Position numbers and translations under genes: made by a program | The notes under the pieces: model-generated | Told to the model about the DNA's origin: nothing | Seen by the model: only the letters and a program-made list of their open reading frames with translations | Database searches by the model: none | In this document: positions 1-5,687 of the stretch, in pieces | How positions within the stretch are numbered: position 1 is the first letter of the stretch | Layout of the letters: each line of letters begins with the position of its first letter | NCBI GenBank assembly: GCA_021828715.1 | Contig: JAJZDF010000044.1 | Coordinates: 1-6,029 of the forward strand | DNA length: 6,029 nt | Origin: Thermoplasmata archaeon | GTDB taxonomy: Archaea; Thermoplasmatota; Thermoplasmata; Lutacidiplasmatales; UBA184 | Reading direction: 5' to 3'

Positions 1-660
1 GCCCGGTCGATCCACGATGCCTTCTGGCCGGCCGGCCTCCGCGGGCATCCTCCCCGGGACGACCTGTTGGCCGGGGTCTCCGCAGCGCATGAGGGCCGTC
101 CGATCCCGGGGACGGACACGGCGCTCGGCCCGGGTTGGGGGGGCCGGTACGACCCGACGCTCGCGGCCCGCCCGGTGCTCCGCTCGCAGACGACCGCGGT
201 AAGTGCCCGCTACCTGGCCGGGCATCCGGCCCCTCCGTTCCGTACGTTCTCGATCGACCGCAACTTCCGGGTCGAGTCGGTCGACGCCCGCCACCACCTT
301 GAGTTCCTCCAGTGCGAGGGGATCGTCGGGGAGGAAGGGATCACGATCCGCCACCTGGTCGGCATCTTCCGCGAGCTGACCGAAGCGCTGGGGATCCCCG
401 AGCTCCGGATCCGCCCGAGCTACTTCCCCTTCACCGAGCCGTCGATCGAAGGGTATCTCCGCCACCCCCGCATCGGATGGATGGAGGTCTTGCCCGGCGG
501 GCTGCTCCGGCCCGAAGTCCTCCGGCCGCTCGGTGTCGAGGTACCGGTCGCGGCGTGGGGGATCGGTGTCACCCGCCTTGCGATGGTCGCTTTGGGGATC
601 GACGACATCCGGGACGTATTCGACTCGGATCTGGACCGGCTGACCCGCGGGGGAGCGTAG
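1..660 (+). CDS. pheS: Phenylalanyl-tRNA synthetase alpha subunit, C-terminal catalytic part (5' end outside window)
   Basis: This is the catalytic subunit of cytoplasmic PheRS (alpha2beta2), which activates phenylalanine with ATP and loads it on tRNA-Phe. The frame is open from base 1, giving the last 219 residues of a protein usually near 480-500 in archaea, so the N-terminal tRNA-contacting region is missing. In window numbering the visible class II aaRS elements are HDAFW (residues 5-9), LRSQTTAVSARYL (about 61-73), motif 2 with RNFRVE (arginines 87 and 90), the Phe-site segment EFLQCEG (101-107, Gln104 and Glu106 kept), the pocket motif RPSYFPFTEP (138-147), and motif 3 AWGIGVTRLAM with Arg192. 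Two histidines normally conserved near the amino-acid site are replaced: THT reads SQT (Gln63) and EFHQ reads EFLQ (Leu103). The motif 3 Glu before Arg192 is Thr. The frame is otherwise intact, so I read it as functional but divergent. pheT follows after 4 bases. Family assignment is very secure; the effect of the substitutions is unknown. Confidence 0.96.
   Translation, partial: ARSIHDAFWPAGLRGHPPRDDLLAGVSAAHEGRPIPGTDTALGPGWGGRYDPTLAARPVLRSQTTAVSARYLAGHPAPPFRTFSIDRNFRVESVDARHHLEFLQCEGIVGEEGITIRHLVGIFRELTEALGIPELRIRPSYFPFTEPSIEGYLRHPRIGWMEVLPGGLLRPEVLRPLGVEVPVAAWGIGVTRLAMVALGIDDIRDVFDSDLDRLTRGGA
649..655 (+). promoter_or_regulatory. Ribosome binding site of pheT
   Basis: GGGGGAG lies inside the last codons of pheS, nine bases before the GTG at 665. 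It matches the anti-Shine-Dalgarno end of archaeal 16S rRNA well enough to support the GTG start. It also indicates that pheT is translated from the pheS transcript. Confidence 0.5.
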
Positions 661-664
661 GCCC

Positions 665-2350
665 GTGCCGGCGTCCACCCTGTCGCTCGAGCGGCTGCGC
701 GCCCGGATCGGTGCCTTCCTCTCCGACAGCGCCCTCGAGGAGCTGATGTTCCTCTCCAAGGCCGAGCTGGAGGGGCGCGACGGCGACGAGCTCCACGTCT
801 CGGTGACGCCGGACCGCCTCGATCTCCTCAGCGAGGCCGGACTTGCCCTCCACCTGGCCGGGGCGATGGGGGTCGCCGAAGGGATCCTACGGCCCCCCGA
901 GCGGGGCGGTGGATCGGAGATCCGGTGCGACATCGACCCGTCGGTCGCCGCTCTCCGTCCCTCCTTCGCGGCCGTCCTAGTCGAGTCGTCGGAGGAGGGG
1001 GGGCTGGACGAGGGGACTCTGGCCGAGGCGATCCGGTTCCAGGAACTCCTGCACGCGACCGTCGGGCGGGATCGTCGGCTCGCAAGCCTCGGGATCTATC
1101 CGCTCGACCGCATCGAGTTCCCTCTCCGCTACTCCCTCGAGGCGATGGAGGCCGTGCGGTTCGTTCCCTTGGACGGGACGGAGGAGGTGGCGGCCGCCCG
1201 ATTCTTTGCCGAACATCCGATGGCGGCCCGGTACGGAAGCCTCGGCCGATCCGGAGACCGGACCCTGACGCTTCGGGACGCCCGGGGGTCCGTCCTCAGC
1301 CTCCCGCCGGTCCTGAACGCCCGAGGGGCCGGCGAGGCCAGGCCCGGCGATCGACGTCTCCTCCTCGAATCGACCGGTGCTTCGCCCCGGGCGGTCGGCG
1401 AGGCGCTCGGACTTTTGGAGGTCGTGTTCGTCGGTCGCGGTTGGACCGTCGGCCCGGTCCGGACGGTCGGGACAGGCGACGACCCGGGGATGGAATGGTA
1501 CCGACCCCGGACCGTGGATCTTCCGGTCGGCGTCCTGCACGGGATCGCCGGAGAATCGCTCTCCTCGGCGGAGGTGGCGCGCCGGCTTGGCGCGGCGCGG
1601 CTCGGCGGGCACCCGCACCGGGCCGGCTGGTCGGTCGAGGTCCCCCCGTGGCGGCCGGACCTGCTGACCGCGGTCGATCTCGCCGAGGACGTCATCCTCG
1701 CGGGCGGGGTACGGCCGGAGTGCGGCGTCCTGCCCCCCAGCCCGACGCGCGGCCGCCGGCGCCCCGAGAGCCGGTTCCGCGGTCGCATCCGCCGGCGACT
1801 GCTCGGGATGGGGCTCGCCCAACCATACACCCCGTTGCTGGTCGGGGAAGCGACCGCCCGGCGGATGGGGGCAGACGGTGCGATCCGGCTCCGGAACCCG
1901 GTTTCGGCCGAGTTCGCGGTACTTCGCGACCGGCTGCTCCTCTCCCACATCGAGGTCTTGGAACGAAACACGAGGCACCCGTATCCCCAGCGCTTCGGGG
2001 AGGTCGGCCCGGTCGTACGCCCCGACCCGGCCGCCGAGTCCGGCGCCGAGACCCGGTACCACGCGTCGATCGTACTCGCCGAGGACGGGACCGGATTCGC
2101 GGACGGGGCGGCGCGGGTGGAGATGCTCCTTCGGTCGTTCGACGTCGGGTTCGTCCGGGAGCCGGCCGTGCTTTCCGGAACGATCCCCGGACGGGCCGCG
2201 TCCTTCCGGGTCGCGGGCGAGCCGGTCGCGGAGACCGCGGAGATCCACCCCGGAGTGCTGACGGAACTTGGCGTTCCGGTGCCGACCACCTGGGCCGAGC
2301 TCGACCTCACCGCCCTCTGGGCCCTCGGCGCCCGCCGCGACACCCATTAA
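665..2350 (+). CDS. pheT: Phenylalanyl-tRNA synthetase beta subunit (archaeal type)
   Basis: This 561-residue protein is the non-catalytic partner of PheS in the PheRS heterotetramer. It binds tRNA and carries the editing site against mischarged tyrosine. The length is normal for archaeal PheT, which lacks the bacterial N-terminal tRNA-binding domain. Visible parts in order are an N-terminal domain with VTPDRLDLLSEAGLA (about 47-61), the B3/B4 editing domain from about 110 to 260 with RFVPLDG (about 165) and LPPVLN (about 213), the B5 domain near 282-350 with RPDLLTAVDLAEDV as its acidic, probably Mg-binding helix, and the class II-like core from about 370 with RNPVSAEFAVLRDRLL (about 410), RHPYPQRFGEVG and a C-terminal HPGVL. 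The loop after LPPVLN (ARGAGEA) departs from the family's usual NSExTG-like sequence, so editing-site details may differ. The GTG start is chosen because it gives the usual archaeal N-terminus and follows a GGAG element; the next in-frame ATG, at 746, would remove part of the first domain. Confidence 0.96.
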   Translation: MPASTLSLERLRARIGAFLSDSALEELMFLSKAELEGRDGDELHVSVTPDRLDLLSEAGLALHLAGAMGVAEGILRPPERGGGSEIRCDIDPSVAALRPSFAAVLVESSEEGGLDEGTLAEAIRFQELLHATVGRDRRLASLGIYPLDRIEFPLRYSLEAMEAVRFVPLDGTEEVAAARFFAEHPMAARYGSLGRSGDRTLTLRDARGSVLSLPPVLNARGAGEARPGDRRLLLESTGASPRAVGEALGLLEVVFVGRGWTVGPVRTVGTGDDPGMEWYRPRTVDLPVGVLHGIAGESLSSAEVARRLGAARLGGHPHRAGWSVEVPPWRPDLLTAVDLAEDVILAGGVRPECGVLPPSPTRGRRRPESRFRGRIRRRLLGMGLAQPYTPLLVGEATARRMGADGAIRLRNPVSAEFAVLRDRLLLSHIEVLERNTRHPYPQRFGEVGPVVRPDPAAESGAETRYHASIVLAEDGTGFADGAARVEMLLRSFDVGFVREPAVLSGTIPGRAASFRVAGEPVAETAEIHPGVLTELGVPVPTTWAELDLTALWALGARRDTH

Positions 2351-2353
2351 TAC
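2346..2353 (+). promoter_or_regulatory. Possible archaeal TATA box for the mutase operon
   Basis: ATTAATAC overlaps the pheT stop codon and is one of very few AT-rich patches in this GC-rich DNA. Its centre is about 25 bases before the mutase ATG, the spacing expected for a TATA box that directs a leaderless transcript. No strong Shine-Dalgarno sequence lies between it and the ATG, which fits leaderless initiation. No clear purine-rich BRE was identified, because the upstream sequence is pheT coding DNA (CGACACCC). This is inference from position and composition only. Confidence 0.3.
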
Positions 2354-2373
2354 GGCGGACCCGTCGCACGGCA

Positions 2374-4056
2374 ATGACCCGCGCACGTTCGCCGCGGTCC
2401 CGTCCGGCGGCCGCCGAGGTGCGGTGGCGGGCCGCCGCCCGTTCGGCGATCCAGGGCCGGGTGGACGGCGGGGCCGTTCCCCTGCTGGTGGGACCGCCGG
2501 ACGACCCCGACGCCGCGTTCCTGGACGGGATCGGTTTCCCGGGCGTCCCGCCGTTCACCCGCGGGATCCAGCCCACGATGTACCGCGGGCGGCTCTGGAC
2601 GTTCCGCCAGTACTCGGGCTTCGGGAGCGCCGCGGCGACGAACGAGCGGTTTCGCTTCCTCCTGGCCGGCGGACAGACCGGGCTCTCCGTCGCCTTCGAC
2701 CTCCCGACGCAGAACGGCTTCGACTCCGACCATCCCCGGGCCCGGGGCGAGGTGGGCCGGTGCGGGGTCCCGGTCTCCACCCTCGGCGACATGCGGACCT
2801 TGCTGCACGACCTTCCGCTCGACCGGGCGACCGTTTCCATGACGATCAACGCGACGGCGCCGATCCTCACCGCCCTCCTCGTCGCGGTCGCGGAGGAGAA
2901 CGGCGTGCCGCGTGCCCGCCTCGGCGGGACGGTCCAGAACGACGTGCTCAAGGAGTACGTCGCCCGCGGCACCTACATCTACCCGCCCGAGGCGTCGATG
3001 CGCCTCTCGGTCGACCTGATCGAATTCGCGACGCGCGAGATGCCCCAGTGGAACTACATCTCCGTCTCGGGGTACCACATGCGGGAGGCGGGCGCCACCG
3101 CCGTTCAGGAGGTCGCCTTCACCCTCGCGAACGCCCTCGCCTACGTCGCGGCGGTCCGGGGGCGGGGGCTCGACCTCGACGACTTCCTGCCGCGGCTCTC
3201 GTTCTTCTTCTCCTCCGACCGGAACTTCCTGGAGGAGATCGCGAAGTTCCGCGCGGCACGTCGTCTGTGGGGACGCTTGGTCGTGGAGCGGTTCGGCGCG
3301 ACGAATCTCCGCTCCCGGCAGCTCCGCTTCCATACCCAGACCGCGGGGTCGAGCCTCACTGCCCAACAGCCCGAGCTGAACGTCGTCCGGACGACGTTCG
3401 AGGCGCTCGCGGCGGTCCTGGGCGGCACGCAGTCGCTGCACGCCAACGCCCTCGACGAAGCGCTGGGCCTACCGACCGAGTCGTCCGCCCGGCTCGCCCT
3501 CCGGACGCAGCAGATCCTGGCCGAGGAATCCGGAATCGCCGGGACGGTCGACCCGCTCGGCGGTGCGTACGAGATCGAGCGGCTCACCGACTCGATTGAG
3601 GCGGGCGCCCGCGAGTACCTCGCCCGGATCGACGACCTGGGGGGAGCGATGGTCGCGGTCGAACGGGGGTTCTTCGCCTCGGAGATCGCCCGCGAGGCCT
3701 ACCGGGTCGCCCGGGCCCGCGAACGAAAGGAGGAGGTCGCGGTGGGGGTGAACGCCTTTACCGACGGGAACCCCGACTTCACGCTCTTCCCCTCCGGCAC
3801 GGGACGAGGGGTCGCCATCCAACGGATCACGCCGGCCGAGGAACGCCGTCAGGTCGACCGCGTCCGCGCCTGGAAGGGGGCACGGGACGCCGCGGCGGTC
3901 CGGACCGCGCTCGACACCCTGGAGCGGGGGACCGGTCGGGGGGAGAACACCCTCCCCCTCGTCCTCGCCGCGGTGCGCGCCGGCGCCACCTTGGGCGAGG
4001 CGGCGGACGTCTGGCGTGCGCTCTTTGGCGTGCAGCCCCCGTCCACCGCGTTTTGA
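2374..4056 (+). CDS. mcmA1: Methylmalonyl-CoA mutase, large (catalytic, substrate-binding) subunit
   Basis: This 560-residue protein is the TIM-barrel chain of adenosylcobalamin-dependent methylmalonyl-CoA mutase, which interconverts (R)-methylmalonyl-CoA and succinyl-CoA. Family hallmarks are PFTRGIQPTMYRGRLWTFRQY (about 60-80), TGLSVAFDLPTQ, GTVQNDVLKEY, ARGTYIYPPE, SGYHMREAGATA, FHTQTAGSSLTAQQPE and GGTQSLHANALDEALGLPT. Active-site positions known from Propionibacterium MutA are kept: Tyr70 (Y89), Gln188 (Q197), Arg198 (R207), Tyr234 and His235 (Y243/H244). Tyr70 with Arg198 argues for methylmalonyl-CoA rather than isobutyryl-CoA, whose mutase carries Phe and Gln there. The chain stops after the linker helices (ALFGVQPP...) and has no DxHxxG cobalamin-binding domain, as in archaeal split mutases, so a separate small B12 subunit must exist elsewhere. 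The ATG at 2374 is the first start after the pheT stop and gives a normal N-terminus; the same frame stays open far upstream only as a shadow of pheT. The epimerase gene follows. Confidence 0.95.
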   Translation: MTRARSPRSRPAAAEVRWRAAARSAIQGRVDGGAVPLLVGPPDDPDAAFLDGIGFPGVPPFTRGIQPTMYRGRLWTFRQYSGFGSAAATNERFRFLLAGGQTGLSVAFDLPTQNGFDSDHPRARGEVGRCGVPVSTLGDMRTLLHDLPLDRATVSMTINATAPILTALLVAVAEENGVPRARLGGTVQNDVLKEYVARGTYIYPPEASMRLSVDLIEFATREMPQWNYISVSGYHMREAGATAVQEVAFTLANALAYVAAVRGRGLDLDDFLPRLSFFFSSDRNFLEEIAKFRAARRLWGRLVVERFGATNLRSRQLRFHTQTAGSSLTAQQPELNVVRTTFEALAAVLGGTQSLHANALDEALGLPTESSARLALRTQQILAEESGIAGTVDPLGGAYEIERLTDSIEAGAREYLARIDDLGGAMVAVERGFFASEIAREAYRVARARERKEEVAVGVNAFTDGNPDFTLFPSGTGRGVAIQRITPAEERRQVDRVRAWKGARDAAAVRTALDTLERGTGRGENTLPLVLAAVRAGATLGEAADVWRALFGVQPPSTAF

Positions 4057-4063
4057 AGTTTCC

Positions 4064-4070
4064 GGAGAGG
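4064..4070 (+). promoter_or_regulatory. Ribosome binding site of the epimerase gene
   Basis: GGAGAGG lies in the 17-base gap after the mutase stop, with its GGAG core six bases before the ATG at 4074. It decides the start in favour of 4074 over the TTG at 4053, which overlaps the mutase stop. It suggests translation from the mutase transcript. Confidence 0.55.
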
Positions 4071-4073
4071 ATC

Positions 4074-4472
4074 ATGCCCGAACTCGACCATGTGGGGATT
4101 GCCGTACCCAGTCTCGACGAAGCGCTCGCTCTTTGGACCCCCCTCGCGGAGTCGTCGCCGTCCGCGCCGGAGTTCGTCCCGTCGAACCGGGTGCGCGTCG
4201 CCTTTCTGACGGTCGGCGGGGCGCACATCGAGCTGCTGGAACCGAGCGAGCCCGCGTCGCCGGTAGCCCGCTTCCTCGCGAGCCGCGGTCCGGGCGTGCA
4301 CCACCTGGCGTTCCATGTCCCGAGCGTCCGTCGGGCCCTCGAGGAGGTCCGGGAGCGCGGGGGGCGAACGGTCGACGACGGACCTCGGCCCGGCGCCCGG
4401 GGCCGAACGGTCGGCTTTGCCCATCCCTCGGCGTACGGCGGGGTTCTGGTCGAGTTCGTGGAGGGGCCATGA
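4074..4472 (+). CDS. mce: Methylmalonyl-CoA epimerase (VOC / glyoxalase superfamily)
   Basis: This 132-residue protein epimerises (S)- and (R)-methylmalonyl-CoA, linking propionyl-CoA carboxylase product to the mutase encoded just upstream. It has the paired beta-alpha-beta-beta-beta modules of the vicinal oxygen chelate fold. The first starts with LDHVGIAVPSLDEAL and includes VAFLTVGGAHIELLEP; the second starts with GVHHLAFHV and ends in AHPSAYGGVLVEFVE. By comparison with the Propionibacterium enzyme (His12, Gln65, His91, Glu141), the metal ligands are His6, Glu53, His77 and Glu127, all present. Other family signatures are SPVARFLASRGPGVHH and RPGARGRTVGFAHP. Length is typical (about 130-150). 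Neighbouring mutase makes epimerase much more likely than another glyoxalase-like enzyme. The last codons contain the ribosome binding site of enolase, and the stop overlaps its start codon, so the two genes are probably translationally coupled. Confidence 0.93.
   Translation: MPELDHVGIAVPSLDEALALWTPLAESSPSAPEFVPSNRVRVAFLTVGGAHIELLEPSEPASPVARFLASRGPGVHHLAFHVPSVRRALEEVRERGGRTVDDGPRPGARGRTVGFAHPSAYGGVLVEFVEGP
4460..4466 (+). promoter_or_regulatory. Ribosome binding site of enolase
   Basis: GGAGGGG within the final codons of the epimerase gene contains a perfect GGAGG core four bases before the enolase ATG at 4469. Together with the ATGA stop/start overlap it supports that start and coupled translation. 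Confidence 0.6.
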
Positions 4473-5683
4473 GCCGGGTCCAATCCGTCGAGGTCGACGG
4501 GATCTACGACAGCCGCGGCCGTCCGACCATCGAGGCGACGGTCGTCCTCGACTCCGGGGTCCGGGGCCGGGCGGGCGCGCCGAGCGGGGCGAGCACGGGG
4601 GTCCACGAGGTCCAGGCATTCCCGGCCGGGGGCGTGACGGAGGCGATCCGGGCGGTCCGCGAGCGGCTCGTTCCCCGCCTGATCGGGACCGATGCCGCCG
4701 ACCGGGCGGCGTTCGACGGGACGATCCGCGCGGTCGACGGGACCCCGAACCTCTCGGTGGTGGGCGGGAACAGTGCGACCGCGCTCTCGGTCGCGGCGGC
4801 GTTGGCGGTGGCGGCCGACCGCGGCGAGCCCCTTTGGCGGCTCCTCGCCCGGCCCGGCGTCGACGGGCGGCGGTTCCCGGCGATCGTCGGCAACTCCATG
4901 AACGGTGGGATGCACGCGATCGGCGGTCCCGAGTTCCAGGAGTTCATCGCCTTCGCGGACGATCCCGATCCCGCGCGGAGCATCCCGGCAGCGATCCGCA
5001 CCCACCAGCTCCTCGGCGAGGCGCTGCATCGACGCTTTCCGACCGCGGCGCTCGGCCGGGGAGACGAGGGCGGCTGGGTCGCCGGAGTCGGCAGCGAGGA
5101 GGGGGTCGCGCTGCTCGCGGAAGCGTGCGCGCGGGCCCGGGACGAGCTGCACGTGGCGGTCCATCCGGGGCTCGATCTCGCCGCGAGCGAATTCTACGCG
5201 GACGGGCGGTATCGGTACCGGGACCGGGCGCTGGACCGGGACGGCCAAGTGGCGTTCGTCTCCGAACTGGTGGACCGCTACGGGATCCGCTACCTGGAGG
5301 ACCCGATCGAGCAGGACGACTTCGACGGTTTTGCCGCGATCACCCGGGCGGTCGGCGATCGCACGCTGGTCGTCGGCGACGATCTCTACACCACCCGCTC
5401 CGACCGGCTCGCCCGGGGCGCCGCGGCCCGGTCCACGAACGCCGTTCTGATCAAGGTCAACCAGGTCGGGACCCTCACGGAGACGCTCCGCACGGTCGAT
5501 CTCGCCGGGAGCGACGGGCAGGCGACGGTCACTTCCCACCGCTCCGGCGAGGTGCCGGAAGGGTGGCTCGCCCACATTGCGGTCGGTACGGGGGCGCGGG
5601 CGCTCAAGTGCGGGCTGCTGGGCGGGGAGCGCGTAGCAAAGCTAAATGAACTCCTACGGCTCGCCCGCGTCCACGGTCCCTGA
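4469..5683 (+). CDS. eno: Enolase (2-phosphoglycerate dehydratase)
   Basis: This 404-residue cytoplasmic enzyme interconverts 2-phosphoglycerate and phosphoenolpyruvate in glycolysis and gluconeogenesis, using Mg2+. The N-terminal domain has DSRGRPTIEA (14-23) and the mobile loop PSGASTGVHE with Ser42. The barrel carries NGGMHAIGGPEFQEF (Glu158), GDEGGW (Glu200), LDLAASEFY (Asp236), LEDPIEQDD (Glu277), VGDDL (Asp304), LIKVNQVGT (Lys329), SHRSGE, and Lys380 in LKCG. These match yeast Glu168, Glu211, Asp246, Glu295, Asp320, Lys345 and Lys396, so all key catalytic and metal residues are present. Spacing from Asp304 to Lys329 and from Lys329 to Lys380 equals that in yeast. The protein is slightly short (410-430 is usual), partly because the stretch after PSGASTGVHE is trimmed and lacks the RDGD...GKGV segment, as I recall also for some euryarchaeal enolases. 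Unusual are SGEVPEGW for SGETEDT and LLGGER for the APARSER-type segment. The start overlaps the epimerase stop by four bases; rpsB follows four bases downstream. Confidence 0.94.
   Translation: MSRVQSVEVDGIYDSRGRPTIEATVVLDSGVRGRAGAPSGASTGVHEVQAFPAGGVTEAIRAVRERLVPRLIGTDAADRAAFDGTIRAVDGTPNLSVVGGNSATALSVAAALAVAADRGEPLWRLLARPGVDGRRFPAIVGNSMNGGMHAIGGPEFQEFIAFADDPDPARSIPAAIRTHQLLGEALHRRFPTAALGRGDEGGWVAGVGSEEGVALLAEACARARDELHVAVHPGLDLAASEFYADGRYRYRDRALDRDGQVAFVSELVDRYGIRYLEDPIEQDDFDGFAAITRAVGDRTLVVGDDLYTTRSDRLARGAAARSTNAVLIKVNQVGTLTETLRTVDLAGSDGQATVTSHRSGEVPEGWLAHIAVGTGARALKCGLLGGERVAKLNELLRLARVHGP
5634..5652 (+). promoter_or_regulatory. AT-rich patch, possible promoter element for rpsB
   Basis: The stretch around AGCAAAGCTAAATGAAC is markedly AT-rich inside GC-rich enolase coding sequence, about 40 bases before the preferred rpsB start. 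It could hold a weak TATA element giving a short-leader transcript, but CTAAATGA is a poor match to the archaeal consensus. The composition may simply come from the enolase codons AKLNE. The evidence is positional only. Confidence 0.15.
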
Positions 5684-5687
5684 ATCC

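Noticed and set aside
67..69. TTG as the start of the PheS-like frame
   Set aside because: The frame is open to base 1, and conserved PheS sequence (HDAFW) lies before the TTG, so the gene begins outside the window.
137..1003. Runs of seven G at 137-143 and 997-1003 as possible frameshift or sequencing-error sites
   Set aside because: The PheS and PheT frames continue with recognisable family sequence on both sides of each run, so no frame change is indicated.
925..2373. Upstream extension of the mutase frame, open across most of pheT
   Set aside because: The extension is Arg/Pro/Gly-rich with no family resemblance and overlaps the clearly conserved pheT frame. Long open frames are expected in DNA this rich in GC. 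The mutase starts at the ATG at 2374.
977..2386. 469-codon open frame on the minus strand opposite pheT
   Set aside because: Its translation is low-complexity, Arg/Gly/Pro-rich and shows no recognisable domain. It is the antisense shadow of pheT.
2268..3599. 443-codon plus-strand frame overlapping pheT and the mutase
   Set aside because: It is out of frame with both conserved genes, and its sequence is Arg/Pro-rich filler without motifs.
4053..4055. TTG start for the epimerase overlapping the mutase stop
   Set aside because: The ATG at 4074 has a GGAGAGG site and gives the standard N-terminus beginning just before LDHVGIA.
2374..4056. Isobutyryl-CoA or 2-hydroxyisobutyryl-CoA mutase as the identity of the B12 mutase
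   Set aside because: Those enzymes replace the MCM Tyr (Y89) and Arg (R207) with Phe or Ile and Gln. Tyr70 and Arg198 are kept here, and the epimerase is adjacent.
3827..5575. 582-codon open frame on the minus strand opposite the mutase end, epimerase and enolase
   Set aside because: It spans three conserved plus-strand genes, changes composition at their borders and has no recognisable motif. I read it as a GC-driven shadow.
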